Shown one piece after another: positions 32,291 through 40,875 of a stretch of DNA of 64,000 bases (within the stretch, counting starts at the first letter, position 1; each line of letters starts with the position of its first letter). Source of the stretch: Leptolyngbya sp. NIES-2104 (GTDB lineage: Bacteria; Cyanobacteriota; Cyanobacteriia; Leptolyngbyales; Leptolyngbyaceae); the NCBI RefSeq assembly GCF_001485215.1, contig NZ_BBWW01000001.1:5332001-5396000 (forward strand), read 5' to 3'. The position numbers were made by a program, and so were the translations under genes. The notes beneath the pieces are model-generated. The model was given only the letters and a program-made list of their open reading frames with translations. It ran no database searches and was not told where the DNA came from.

Positions 32291-32472
32291 GCCGCTACCT
32301 TCCCGCCGGCGTGGATCACCCTCAATTCCTGTGAGAGCTGCTCTAATGCGATCGCTTGTTCTAACAGCGTGATTCGGTCATACTCTGGCAGATCGCTTAA
32401 TCCCTGAAGCAAACAGCGAACAAAACTCTCAATCTTACGGACGTGCTCAGGATCGAGGTGTGTGCTTTCCAT
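32287..32472 (-). CDS. Hypothetical small helical protein
   Basis: The 61-residue soluble helical product (VRKIESFVRCLLQGLSDLPE, ITLLEQAIALEQLSQELRVI) overlaps both neighbours: the upstream gene by 26 bp and the membrane peptide by 4 bp. The overlaps indicate translational coupling at the end of the late operon. No family recognised. Confidence 0.55.
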   Translation of the reverse strand: MESTHLDPEHVRKIESFVRCLLQGLSDLPEYDRITLLEQAIALEQLSQELRVIHAGGKVAA

Positions 32473-32896
32473 TGGTCATCATGCCGGGTGTGAGTCGGTC
32501 GATTTTTTCATTAATCAAGATTAAAGCCTGATGATTTTGTCTGAGCGCGTGAAAAATCTCTGTCTCGTTGCGCTTGCTGATTTGCAGTGCCGTATTGATA
32601 TCGGCAGTCGTTGCACTCATGCGCTCGATCGCGATCGCAATCTTGTCATGACTCTGTTTGAGCTGCCGTAACACTTCACTTTGTTGTTTGAGTTCATTCG
32701 CACGATCGGCGCGTAAGTCCTCGATCAACGTCCGTGTCAGTTTGTCATCACTCGCTTCTTTCGTCTTAAAGAAGCTGACCGCCTCTTTCACGACATAGAC
32801 CGCGATCGCGGCAATGATCCCGCCCTCAATCAGTGGAGGAGCTGGAGGAAGCGTGATTGGTTGGGGTTGAGTTTGAGCAATCAGAAATTCATTCAT
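32447..32896 (-). CDS. Membrane-anchored coiled-coil protein
   Basis: The 149-residue product has a Pro-rich N-terminus (QPQPITLPPAPPLIEGG), a transmembrane helix (IIAAIAVYVVKEAVSFF) and a long coiled coil (LIEDLRADRANELKQQSEVL and on). The form resembles phage holin or spanin-type proteins, and it lies between tail-spike genes and small membrane peptides, the usual place of lysis genes. That function is inferred. Confidence 0.55.
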   Translation of the reverse strand: MNEFLIAQTQPQPITLPPAPPLIEGGIIAAIAVYVVKEAVSFFKTKEASDDKLTRTLIEDLRADRANELKQQSEVLRQLKQSHDKIAIAIERMSATTADINTALQISKRNETEIFHALRQNHQALILINEKIDRLTPGMMTNGKHTPRS

Positions 32897-32898
32897 AA

Positions 32899-34002
32899 CT
32901 AATTGAAAAACCTTAGCTCAGTAGTAGACAGAAACCCAGATGAGAGAATTCGCCAAAATCGCGCTGTAATCGGTTGCCCTAGCGCAAACAGTCGGAACTG
33001 ATTCGGTCCGGAATCGAGTACATCTGCGACGGTGAGTGCGGTGAGCCAGTTCACATCGTCGGTAGAGTACTGCAACACTTTTCCGTTCAAGTAAGCTGAA
33101 ACGCCGCCCCATCCCGGAATATTTCCGCCACCTAGCCGCACTGCCCGAACCGTGACCGCACTCGGAAAGGTTGCCTTAATCCATTCGACAGTGCTGCTAT
33201 TTGTTCCAGCTCCCGTTGTCCCGTTGTTGTCAGAAAGATTGGCAAACGTGCCGATTAAGCCGCTAAAAACAGACGATTGGGAAGCAGTGTAAGCGGTGGT
33301 GATCACGTTGTATGCGAGCGGAGTAGGAGCGGCGATCGCCTGCAAAATCTGACTCTGACTCGCTTGGATCTGCTGCAAGGTTGCAGAATGATCGCTCTGC
33401 TTTGTCTGAATCTGCCCTAACGTAACGGTCTGGCTGGATTGCCCATTGAGCAACGTGGTAAGCGCGGTCAAGATTGCAGGATCGATCGCTACAGGTTGAT
33501 CCAATCGCTGCAAAATCTGATTCTGACCTGTTTGCAGCGTATTGAGTTTGAGGACGTGCGCGATCTGATTTTCGAGAATGGCTGTGATGTTTGCAGACAT
33601 CCCAGGATCGAGATCAAGCGCATCGATCGCTTGCAAAATCTGAGTCTGACCAATTAACACGGGCTGAAAATCAATCTCCCCGTTACCATCTCCCTCAGAC
33701 AGAAAGACAGAGGATAGTTCAACCTGCACATCAAACGAGGTGGCGGGAATGGGCAATCGAAGCGCGATCGCACGATTGATAAACACGGCGGGATTCTCAA
33801 ACTCGAAAATCTGAGCGTAAGCAGTCGCAACAATTTCGCGCTGATCAAACAAATCACCATTGTCTAGATTGACTTGAGCCACTGATACCGGAATGCCAGC
33901 AGTCCCAAAGGTCAAGCGGATATATCCAAGACCAGGCGCGATCGCGGGTGTGAATTGCCAGTCTTGCCCGATTCGGATTCGTGCGATCGTGCTCCAACTC
34001 AT
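32899..34002 (-). CDS. Tail-spike-like protein with C-terminal discoidin-type domain
   Basis: The 367-residue protein has three parts: an N-terminal beta domain (about 1-130), a central helical region with repeated QTQILQAI/QNQILQRL/QSQILQAI heptad units (about 115-220, likely trimeric coiled coil), and a C-terminal beta-sandwich (about 230-367; NVITTAYTASQSSVFSGLIG, EWIKATFPSAVTVRAVRLGG, TARFWRILSSGF) like galactose-binding or F5/8 type C domains. This is how receptor-binding spikes of phages are built. The start overlaps the previous gene by 4 bp (ATGA). Host-surface binding is the likely role. Confidence 0.68.
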   Translation of the reverse strand: MSWSTIARIRIGQDWQFTPAIAPGLGYIRLTFGTAGIPVSVAQVNLDNGDLFDQREIVATAYAQIFEFENPAVFINRAIALRLPIPATSFDVQVELSSVFLSEGDGNGEIDFQPVLIGQTQILQAIDALDLDPGMSANITAILENQIAHVLKLNTLQTGQNQILQRLDQPVAIDPAILTALTTLLNGQSSQTVTLGQIQTKQSDHSATLQQIQASQSQILQAIAAPTPLAYNVITTAYTASQSSVFSGLIGTFANLSDNNGTTGAGTNSSTVEWIKATFPSAVTVRAVRLGGGNIPGWGGVSAYLNGKVLQYSTDDVNWLTALTVADVLDSGPNQFRLFALGQPITARFWRILSSGFLSTTELRFFN

Positions 34003-34793
34003 AGCGACTGTCTCACTCCCCCGCCTAAATGGTCTAGAGAAATCGAGTTATTGGTAGTGCCCAACGTTTTGATAATGGTTGCCCCGAAGAACATCCCCTG
34101 TGCAGGCACTCCCCCAACTCCCTCTAGAGCGAAATTGTCTAAATAGAAGCTCATTTTGGAATCTGCGATCGCAATTCTCAGATCGCGATTATCTGAGCTA
34201 ACAGAGTTGATCGAAATGCCCGTATCGAGGGTCTGAGGGCTAGACCCCCCAACGGTGATGATTCTCCAGTTTGGGGAGCTGGCTAGATTTGCCTCTAACA
34301 AAACGCCGGCTGTCGGTGTGCCTGATTCGTTGTTGAAAAATCCGAGTCTGATAATCGAGTAGTCAGAGGCGGTTTGATTACTGACGTAAAAACGGCTTCT
34401 GAACAAGTCAGCTTTGCCCGCTTCTCGATCGAGTCGAATCGCATCTAACGCAGTTCTGATCGTCCGTCTTGCTCCTACGGCGGTTCCACTATTGAGCCTG
34501 TAATAGCCGGTAGAGGTGCCCGTGAGGAAGCTTGCACTCTGTCCAGTGCCCGATCCACCTTCAATGAAAGGCGCGATCGAGCCGCTGTAGAAATCGTTGA
34601 ATAGATAGTCTGAGGGATTGAAGAATTTGTGCAGAGAGTTAAAGTCTTTCCCCACACAAACGATCGCATTATCTGAACGTTTCAGGTAAAGCTTTCCATC
34701 TGCAACATTGATCGCTAATTCTCCTAAAACTAGCTGACTAGCAGTAGGGATTCTATTAGCAACATCGGAGTTTTTCAGCTTTACCTGAGTCAT
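33999..34793 (-). CDS. Tail-fibre-like protein with phage GELAIN module
   Basis: The 264-residue product begins MTQVKLKNSDVANRIPTASQ, LVLGELAINVADGKLYLKRS, the short module found at the start of many phage tail fibres and spikes. The rest is beta-rich (SIDHLGG-type ends, RTIRTALDAIRLDREAGKAD, FYVSNQTASDYSIIRLGFFN) and resembles a lectin-like or concanavalin-type sandwich. It overlaps both neighbours by a few bases, so three spike-type genes are translated together. Confidence 0.7.
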   Translation of the reverse strand: MTQVKLKNSDVANRIPTASQLVLGELAINVADGKLYLKRSDNAIVCVGKDFNSLHKFFNPSDYLFNDFYSGSIAPFIEGGSGTGQSASFLTGTSTGYYRLNSGTAVGARRTIRTALDAIRLDREAGKADLFRSRFYVSNQTASDYSIIRLGFFNNESGTPTAGVLLEANLASSPNWRIITVGGSSPQTLDTGISINSVSSDNRDLRIAIADSKMSFYLDNFALEGVGGVPAQGMFFGATIIKTLGTTNNSISLDHLGGGVRQSL

Positions 34794-35023
34794 TAGTAAG
34801 TGCCCCCATCAATCACTAAATCAGCGATTGCTTCATCGATCGCGTTTCCTAAATCTTGATGAGTCACAAAAGCACCCGATCCGCCGATTGTTTCAGGTGT
34901 GCCATCGTCTTCACCAATAAACAGCTTCTTAGAAACTGCTGAATAAGCCATCTCACCAGGCGCTAGATTTGTGGGTGCTCCGGTCTGTTGAACTGAACGT
35001 TTGATCTGAATTTTCTGAGACAT
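34793..35023 (-). CDS. Small tail-fibre module protein
   Basis: From ATG 35023 the product is 76 residues: MSQKIQIKRSVQQTGAPTNL, APGEMAYSAVSKKLFIGEDD, GTPETIGGSGAFVTHQDL. This is the same GE(M/L)AY/IN spike module as at the start of the next gene, here alone. It may form the base that connects the fibre to the particle, or be a duplicate. A longer frame to 35080 overlaps the upstream gene and is less likely. Confidence 0.68.
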   Translation of the reverse strand: MSQKIQIKRSVQQTGAPTNLAPGEMAYSAVSKKLFIGEDDGTPETIGGSGAFVTHQDLGNAIDEAIADLVIDGGTY

Positions 35024-35025
35024 TG

Positions 35026-35448
35026 CTAGTATTCTCCACCGTCTAAATCTTCGCCGTTTGTCAGAAGTCCTTCGATCCATCCATCACCGTCAAAGTCGGT
35101 GTTTTGCTCATTCTCATCACCAGGTTGAACCGGAAAACTTGAAAGAGCGCGATCGAGAATGACCTGAGCGTTGTAAATCCAATTGAGCGGAACAAATTCA
35201 ACCCTAAATAGCGGTAGCCATTCAGGAATCGGAATGATTTCAGAGTCTTGCACTACGAGCTTTGAGAGGGCTAAATCTCCCTCTAGAGTCAAGATTCGTA
35301 AATAGCCTATTCTTCGGTATCGAATCTGATCGGACGCGAGAATTAGCCCTCTCACTCGTAGGAAGCGAGCTGCAATCAACAATGGATAGCGCTGAGTCTC
35401 TTCATTCCGCTGAGAGACTCGTAAAACTGCTATCCGCTCCCAATCCAT
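35026..35448 (-). CDS. Hypothetical beta-rich protein of the spike operon
   Basis: The 140-residue product starts MDWERIAVLRVSQRNEETQR and has alternating hydrophobic strands (FLRVRGLILASDQIRYRRIG, LRILTLEGDLALSKLVVQDS). An Asp/Glu/Gly-rich tail (TDFDGDGWIEGLLTNGEDLD) could bind calcium. Its start shares one base with the previous stop and its stop is 3 bp before the next start. Probably a virion component; no family recognised. Confidence 0.6.
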   Translation of the reverse strand: MDWERIAVLRVSQRNEETQRYPLLIAARFLRVRGLILASDQIRYRRIGYLRILTLEGDLALSKLVVQDSEIIPIPEWLPLFRVEFVPLNWIYNAQVILDRALSSFPVQPGDENEQNTDFDGDGWIEGLLTNGEDLDGGEY

Positions 35449-35696
35449 TAGACTAGCGACACGTCGATCGCTACTCGCTTCAGTTGCAGATACTTATCTG
35501 GATGTGCAACCTGAATGTTTCCGAACTGAGTCATCAATTCAACTTCTGGTAGTTCGCCATCAGTAAAGGTTTCAGCAGCGTCTAGATCGACTTGCGTTGC
35601 TGTTGCAGTGAGCGATCGACCGTTCCAGTAACCAACGAGAACGTTCGCGCTTGCTGCGTCTTCAGAAGCAGCGATCACATATCCTAATGCAGCCAT
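35448..35696 (-). CDS. Small beta-rich protein, possible structural subunit
   Basis: The 82-residue product has GGAGATTCTC before its ATG and is Ala/Val/Thr-rich (MAALGYVIAASEDAASANVL, VGYWNGRSLTATATQVDLDA, LQLKRVAIDVSLV), without a membrane segment. Its size and position ahead of the spike genes would suit a repeating structural subunit. No family recognised. Confidence 0.6.
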   Translation of the reverse strand: MAALGYVIAASEDAASANVLVGYWNGRSLTATATQVDLDAAETFTDGELPEVELMTQFGNIQVAHPDKYLQLKRVAIDVSLV

Positions 35697-35774
35697 GAGA
35701 ATCTCCTAAAAGATTGAGAAGTAAAGTGTGCGAGGATTTCCCTTGGCAAGGAGCTAAGGGAGAAGTCAGTCAAA

Positions 35775-36140
35775 TTATGAGTAAGTCCGCTTGCGAACGC
35801 TGCGAATCTTTCTAACTTTGAAAGCTCCGATCGTTTTGTCCTTCCCTTGCTTAAAGGTTTCCTCAATTTTGGGAGTCGGAACATAGATCGTACGAGAAGC
35901 CGACCGGGTGCCAATTCTGCCAGCAGCAGTAAGCTTCACAAGTAAGCCATTTTGAAGCGCATCAGACAAAGAGACATCCTGCGCGTTTTCATCAGGCGTA
36001 TTGCCTTTGTCGGTAAATCCCATCGTCGCAAACAGCGATCCTTGAGTGCGGGAATTCGCCATTTGAATCTGATACGTGTCATCACCAATTTTGAATGTCA
36101 CGTAAGAGCGTTTACGTGATGGGTTTGCTGGAGTTGCCAT
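35775..36140 (-). CDS. Hypothetical basic protein, possible structural subunit
   Basis: The 121-residue basic protein (MATPANPSRKRSYVTFKIGD, DTYQIQMANSRTQGSLFATM, KIEETFKQGKDKTIGAFKVR, KIRSVRKRTYS) has charged ends and a beta-rich middle. It follows a hairpin leader (CGTCTTTAGAAGACG, about 36146-36160) that may influence its expression. It is separated from its neighbours by small gaps, so it may have its own expression level. A nucleic-acid-binding or coat role is speculation. Confidence 0.55.
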   Translation of the reverse strand: MATPANPSRKRSYVTFKIGDDTYQIQMANSRTQGSLFATMGFTDKGNTPDENAQDVSLSDALQNGLLVKLTAAGRIGTRSASRTIYVPTPKIEETFKQGKDKTIGAFKVRKIRSVRKRTYS

Positions 36141-36307
36141 ATGATTAACGTCTTCTAAAGACGGAACAAGGTTATCTAAACCCGTTATATGGCTGGGATT
36201 TGCGCTTAGAAAATGTCTAAAAGCTTAAGCTTTCGGATTCAGTAGCGTGTTCGTAAACCCTTGCTGCATCAGCCTCACAGCGATTTGATTGCGGGCTAAA
36301 AATCAAA

Positions 36308-36380
36308 ATAGCGAAATCTACGCATACAGCAACGACCAGTGATGGATCATTAGGCTACTAACTTCCGTGGATTTCGCTAT
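36308..36380. terminator. Long-stem terminator between the late gene groups
   Basis: Arms ATAGCGAAATCTACG (36308-36322) and CGTGGATTTCGCTAT (36366-36380) form 14 pairs plus one G-U. On the minus strand the stem is followed by TTTTGATTTTT, on the plus strand by CAATTTTTTA. It lies just after the stop of the gene at 36388. The rest of the 247-bp gap has no gene. Confidence 0.7.
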
Positions 36381-36387
36381 CAATTTT

Positions 36388-37167
36388 TTATCGAGGTTGT
36401 CTAAGCAACAAAGTTCTAGAACCATAGCCCGCGATGAATAAATCCGCTTGCTGCAAGGTCATAATCGCGGTGGGTCGTCTGTCTCCAAGCCGTTTAGTCT
36501 CTCCTAAAATTCGCTTTGTAGGAGGCGTTGAACGTCGTTTCGTGGATGCCCTAGAAAACTTTGATTCATCAAAGCTAATGGATTGATCAAGCGAACAATC
36601 GAGCAGCTTTCTAACTAAATCTCGTGCGTCGTTTTCTTGAAAGGCTGCAATCCGCAACTGATAGCCATTTGCTTTATCTACATAGGCGTAAGTGGTTTGT
36701 GCAACTTGGTGCTTAAAGGTTTGTGGAAAATTCCGCTTGATGCTCATAGCTAATCGATCGATTTTTGCTTCATCTGCGCTAGTTGCAAAATCCTCTTTGA
36801 GCAGTCGGAATGAACATCGCATCGTGTGGCGTTTTTTCGCCTTTCGAGCTTTCATACTCTGTTTCGTTTCTGCAAACAATAAAATCACCTGCGGGTTGCC
36901 TTCCATCGTGATAATTTCGCGCTCTGGGGCTAACCATCCACGCGGCTCATCCATCGCGCCGCACACCATGTAGAAAAGCAGCATTCGCAGCATGGTCATA
37001 TCGTTATTGTCATTTTCAACATGAGTACAAGCGCGTTTTAGTGCCCCACGAGGCGTGCTAATGTCATCATCGTCCGTGACATCTTTGAACCATTCCATCA
37101 CCTCTTTGTTGATCGTTTTGCGAATGGTGTCTTGAATGAACTCAGGCGGGCTGAATTTATTGTTCAT
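36388..37167 (-). CDS. Hypothetical protein of the element B late block
   Basis: ATG 37167 has the strong site GGGAGGT 7 bases upstream and overlaps the end of the 831-residue gene by 11 bp. The 259-residue soluble product (MNNKFSPPEFIQDTIRKTIN, DISTPRGALKRACTHVENDN, MLRMLLFYMVCGAMDEPRGW) is helical at first, then alpha/beta, with a basic C-terminus. I recognise no domain. The coupling with the large gene suggests the two products act together. Confidence 0.6.
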   Translation of the reverse strand: MNNKFSPPEFIQDTIRKTINKEVMEWFKDVTDDDDISTPRGALKRACTHVENDNNDMTMLRMLLFYMVCGAMDEPRGWLAPEREIITMEGNPQVILLFAETKQSMKARKAKKRHTMRCSFRLLKEDFATSADEAKIDRLAMSIKRNFPQTFKHQVAQTTYAYVDKANGYQLRIAAFQENDARDLVRKLLDCSLDQSISFDESKFSRASTKRRSTPPTKRILGETKRLGDRRPTAIMTLQQADLFIAGYGSRTLLLRQPR

Positions 37168-39652
37168 CGCTGTTACCTCCCTCAACACGATCGTCTTTCT
37201 GAATGTCTGGAGCTACACTTCCCGCTTTGCGCTCAGTCTCTTCAGTTTTCACAGGTTTATTGTCAGGACGTGATTTTGGTGTGAGTTCCTCGATCGCTTT
37301 CTTGAATTCAGCTTTCTGTTCTTTCAGTTCCTTGACTTCATCGCTGATCGAGCGAACATCACTTACCACGCTACTAATCGAGGATGCCGCATCATCAATG
37401 TTAGATAGTCCTTCGGTCATGCGCTCTAATTTACGCTGTGTTGCAGTCTGAGCGGTGACTTGTTCAGGCATCCAGCTGTAGGCGTTTTCTCCCACTACTC
37501 GGAAGCGTTTTAGAGCATTACCAATCTTTCCGGTATTTTCTGCGGTGAACTCAGCGATATTTCGCGCTGAATCTGCGATCGATTGCACTGTCCAAACAAC
37601 GTTTGACGCAGTGGTGACGATGCGATTGAGCTTAGTAAATGTTGCTTTAGTTCCGTTCCAAACATCTTTACCTAGCGCGTTTTCCATTGTTTCGTTTACT
37701 GCTTTACCTAGCACTTCATTAAAGTCAAAGGCTTCTGTCACTTCTTTATCGAGTCCGAACATTGGTCCGAATGTTTGCACTGATTCTGTAACAACACTGC
37801 CTAATGTCTGTCCGAGATTTGCAGATAGCATTGCAGCATTGTGCAACGTTGCAGCGGTGCTTAAAACGTTCATTACTTGAGTTAAACGCGCTCGTAGTTC
37901 AGCTAGACCAAAGCGCGATCGAATATCGGCAGTACGATCGCCCATCATCTGAACAAACGGAGCCATGTTTGCGGGCACCTGTATGACCTCCTGAGCATAG
38001 ACCGGGCGACCTAACAAACGATTCCAGCTTACGAACCGCTTAACTGTGACTGGCACCATTTCATTGTTAGTTCGTTGATTAAGCTGTAAATCAGCAATAC
38101 AGGAATTTTGGCAAAGTTCAGGGGGTGATCTGTCTGGCTCTACTTCTCTACGTTGCCGCTGCTCAATCTCTCGAATCTTTTCATCGGGTACCCGTCCCTC
38201 TTTACCGCCAACGTTCGTCGTAACGCGCTCTTGAATGATTCTTTCTGTCGCAGATCCCGTTCGAGTGTTTGTAGACGTTTGTGTTTCTGACTGACCGACT
38301 CTGATTTCGTTTCGTCGAAACTGTTGCTGTTGTTGCTCAGTGACTTCTCTAAATCGTTGCTGTTGATACTCAAACCCAGGACGCGATCCTCCCCGAACGT
38401 CAACTAGACCAGGCGGCGGGACAGGAAGCGGGGGAGGAATTGGAATCGGTTGCGGGGTCGGTTGCGGTGCGGGTTGCGTCCCTGTTCCCGTTCCCGTCCC
38501 TGTTCCCGTCCCCGTTCCTGTTCCTGTGCCCGTTCCTGTAGCATCTCCAACGCGAGTCGCTCCATTCGGTGCTGGAGAAACGACGGGTGCGGGGGGCGGA
38601 AAACTGCCGATTAAGCCGATCGGCACTTCGGGCGGCTCATAACTGTCATATGTTCCTCGTCCCTTTAGCTCTGGCGGGGTGGCGGTTCCCGGTACGGGTC
38701 TAATGGTTAAAGTTGAAATATCAAGCTGTGGTCCGTTGTCGTTTTCATACGTTGATGTACCGTTTGGTTGAGTGAACTGGACAGAATAGCGCCAGTTTGG
38801 GGGGTAGATTCGTGCAAGCGGTTCGGGAGTTGAACGAATTTCAAAATCAAGCACGTCGTATTCACGGTAGTCACTAACAGCGGGTGCCCAGAATCGCAGG
38901 CGAACGGCACCGCTAAACGAAAATCTAGGTCCTGGTGTTGGCTCAAATCCTTCACGTCGCTCTACTCCCGATCCTGGCTGTAATCCGGGCGGGATGTTGC
39001 TGTTAGGCGCAGCATTCCCGCTAGTTCGTCTCCAGATTTCGTCGCGCTGTTGTTCTGTTAGTGGCGGTTTCCCAAGTAATCGCCGTATTTGATCCGCAGC
39101 ACCATTCACGGCAGTTCTCAAACCACTCTGAACCGGTCCGCTATTAAGTGCCGCACTAAGTAGGGCACCAGCAGCGGCGGAAACCCCAACGCCAGCGGGT
39201 GTGCCTCCGAATCCACCACCAGCGCTCACACTTCCCCCACGTCCGCTCAATCCACTGCCTAAGCCACTTCCGACGTTTGGAGTACCACCGGGCGATGGGG
39301 TTGAAGGTGGAAGTCTTCGCGGCATGGTTAGCCCGTTGGAGGTTCTTCCACGCGGGCTGTTTAGCTGCCATTCTTGAATCGTGCCTGTCCCCCCTCCCGG
39401 CTGCATGGCACGATTGACAACCGTTGGACGGGTTGAATTATAGGTTTGAGTGTTGCTCTGGTAAGGATAGGGACTACTCGATCGCGGCGTTGGTCCGCGA
39501 TTCGTCGTTACAGTGGGAGACGGATCAAGGGTTGTGTCATAGAGTCGCGATCGCAGATAAGGATCGCTCGGAGCTGGCGAGTATTTGTCATACCATTGAG
39601 CGGTAGAAAAGCTGTTTGGTACAGTCGGATTAGCTCTTGTTTGTGTGGACAT
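37157..39652 (-). CDS. Large Pro/Gly-rich protein with coiled-coil C-terminus
   Basis: The 831-residue product is built in blocks: a disordered Pro/Ser/Gly/Thr-rich N-terminus (about 1-140), a Gly-rich hydrophobic patch (VGVSAAAGALLSAALN), a beta-rich domain (about 230-330), a run of nine or so GT dipeptides followed by a PxP tract (about 370-415), a Gln/Arg-rich helix (YQQQRFREVTEQQQQQFR), a Cys pair (PPELCQNSCIADLQ), a helical domain, and a coiled coil (about 775-800). It starts at ATG 39652 right after a terminator hairpin, without a Shine-Dalgarno. It is the largest gene of the late block and could be a tape-measure-like, adsorption or scaffold protein; this is not established. Confidence 0.65.
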   Translation of the reverse strand: MSTQTRANPTVPNSFSTAQWYDKYSPAPSDPYLRSRLYDTTLDPSPTVTTNRGPTPRSSSPYPYQSNTQTYNSTRPTVVNRAMQPGGGTGTIQEWQLNSPRGRTSNGLTMPRRLPPSTPSPGGTPNVGSGLGSGLSGRGGSVSAGGGFGGTPAGVGVSAAAGALLSAALNSGPVQSGLRTAVNGAADQIRRLLGKPPLTEQQRDEIWRRTSGNAAPNSNIPPGLQPGSGVERREGFEPTPGPRFSFSGAVRLRFWAPAVSDYREYDVLDFEIRSTPEPLARIYPPNWRYSVQFTQPNGTSTYENDNGPQLDISTLTIRPVPGTATPPELKGRGTYDSYEPPEVPIGLIGSFPPPAPVVSPAPNGATRVGDATGTGTGTGTGTGTGTGTGTGTQPAPQPTPQPIPIPPPLPVPPPGLVDVRGGSRPGFEYQQQRFREVTEQQQQQFRRNEIRVGQSETQTSTNTRTGSATERIIQERVTTNVGGKEGRVPDEKIREIEQRQRREVEPDRSPPELCQNSCIADLQLNQRTNNEMVPVTVKRFVSWNRLLGRPVYAQEVIQVPANMAPFVQMMGDRTADIRSRFGLAELRARLTQVMNVLSTAATLHNAAMLSANLGQTLGSVVTESVQTFGPMFGLDKEVTEAFDFNEVLGKAVNETMENALGKDVWNGTKATFTKLNRIVTTASNVVWTVQSIADSARNIAEFTAENTGKIGNALKRFRVVGENAYSWMPEQVTAQTATQRKLERMTEGLSNIDDAASSISSVVSDVRSISDEVKELKEQKAEFKKAIEELTPKSRPDNKPVKTEETERKAGSVAPDIQKDDRVEGGNSDEQ

Positions 39653-39659
39653 AGCAATA

Positions 39660-39683
39660 AAAAAGAACGTCGATCGACGTTCT
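39660..39683 (-). terminator. Palindromic terminator before the 831-residue gene
   Basis: The perfect 20-bp palindrome AGAACGTCGATCGACGTTCT (39664-39683) is followed on the minus strand by TTTTTATT. It ends the gene at 39707 and lies 12 bp before the ATG of the next gene. Confidence 0.75.
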
Positions 39684-39706
39684 GAGTAGGAGGAGTATCG
39701 ATCGAC

Positions 39707-40009
39707 TTAGTTCGTGGTGTATGCAACGGGAATCTGCGCCTGAGAGATTTCTTTCACGCTCATCCACAACTTGCGCGAATCGGTTTTAAACTCTGGATCT
39801 AACTCCAATGAGAGGCGCAGAAACAATCGATCCGTTCCATCAGCGGCGCGAAAAATGCCGTTTTGAGCAATCAGCTCACGAATCGTATCGCTTTCTAAAA
39901 CGGAATCGGTCGGATTGACTCGACAGAGGCACAGAACCACCCAGGCGGCTAATTGTTCAAGCGTGGTGATCGAGTTCGGGATCTGAGTCTGAATATTGAC
40001 TGCGCTCAT
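39707..40009 (-). CDS. Hypothetical soluble protein of element B
   Basis: ATG 40009 has GAGAGAAA upstream; the product has 100 residues (MSAVNIQTQIPNSITTLEQL, AAWVVLCLCRVNPTDSVLES, FLRLSLELDPEFKTDSRKLW). It is helical with a Cys-x-Cys in the first helix. It has terminators on both sides, so it may be a separately controlled unit. No family recognised. Confidence 0.58.
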   Translation of the reverse strand: MSAVNIQTQIPNSITTLEQLAAWVVLCLCRVNPTDSVLESDTIRELIAQNGIFRAADGTDRLFLRLSLELDPEFKTDSRKLWMSVKEISQAQIPVAYTTN

Positions 40010-40067
40010 GAAATTTTCTCTCACGATTTACACGCTAGTAATTCCCACGAATGACCGAAATCACAGC

Positions 40068-40098
40068 AAAAAAGCCCTTTCTAGAGTCAGAAAAGGGC
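40068..40098 (-). terminator. Terminator upstream of the gene at 39707
   Basis: On the minus strand GCCCTTTT ... AAAGGGC is followed by six T (40073-40068). It blocks leftward transcripts coming from the right before they enter the 39707 unit. Confidence 0.8.
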
Positions 40099-40121
40099 AT
40101 GACGCTATTTGATTCTTCCCG

Positions 40122-40718
40122 ATGCTTTCAACCCTACTCGCGTGTTTTTTGCTCTGGGTGCTTTACCTTTGGTTCGATCGACAGAGGTTGATTCGCTTTA
40201 CACACAAACCAGCACCGACTTATCAGACTCATCGCAGCTCCACACCGAAACCTACAAAACAAAAGCGGAATCCTCGATATCAACGATTTTTCGATGCGGT
40301 CACTGGACAGACTCGACCCCAACCGACGAAACCAAAATTTATCAATTCAGCGCCAAACTCAAGCCACACCTCACAGACTTCATACCCTCAGTCAACACCG
40401 AAACCACCAAAAGAAGCGACTCCCTCACCCCAACCGTTACAGCGATCGCAACCTCCCACAATCTCTAGACCTCCTTCATCTCAGCATCAATCAGAAATTA
40501 ACTTTGATGCTATCGGGCGGGAAGCGGCAAGAAGACGGCAAGATTTTGCCAAGGTGTCATCTAAAACGCAATACGAGCTTTACCGGCTGGCTCATGGTGA
40601 TGTGAAAATGATCGATCGATTGCTCATCCATACGCGCTCGCGCAATCCCGATCGACCTGAGCAGTGGATCTGGGAGAAAGTCATCTGTGATTTAGAGCGC
40701 GATCGCGGTTATCGATAA
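40122..40718 (+). CDS. Membrane-anchored Pro-rich protein with a small C-terminal domain
   Basis: The 198-residue product has an N-terminal signal anchor (MLSTLLACFLLWVLYLWF), a long Pro/Ser/Thr/Gln-rich linker (about 25-125) and a compact helical domain (EINFDAIGREAARRRQDFAK, YELYRLAHGDVKMIDRLLIH and on). It is the only rightward gene inside the leftward late block and is closed by a strong bidirectional terminator. That isolation suggests a cargo ('moron') gene expressed in the integrated state. Function unknown. Confidence 0.6.
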   Translation: MLSTLLACFLLWVLYLWFDRQRLIRFTHKPAPTYQTHRSSTPKPTKQKRNPRYQRFFDAVTGQTRPQPTKPKFINSAPNSSHTSQTSYPQSTPKPPKEATPSPQPLQRSQPPTISRPPSSQHQSEINFDAIGREAARRRQDFAKVSSKTQYELYRLAHGDVKMIDRLLIHTRSRNPDRPEQWIWEKVICDLERDRGYR

Positions 40719-40783
40719 TCTCAACTTGAGACGAAACCCGCGGGACTAAAACCGGACTAAATCACCGTTTAGTGATGATTGAG

Positions 40784-40838
40784 AAAGCCCATTTTCTCGT
40801 GAGTCCCAATGAGACGATCGAACGAGAAAATGGGCTTT
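40784..40838. terminator. Bidirectional terminator between convergent genes
   Basis: A perfect 17-bp inverted repeat (AAAGCCCATTTTCTCGT at 40784, ACGAGAAAATGGGCTTT at 40822) with a 21-nt loop lies between convergent genes ending at 40718 and 40876. Confidence 0.75.
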
Positions 40839-40875
40839 GATGAGTGAGGTTCTGCGGATCGACGCAGTACTTCAA

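Noticed and set aside
32899-35080. Diversity-generating retroelement target in the spike genes
   Set aside because: No reverse transcriptase gene and no template repeat of a spike gene end were seen in the window.
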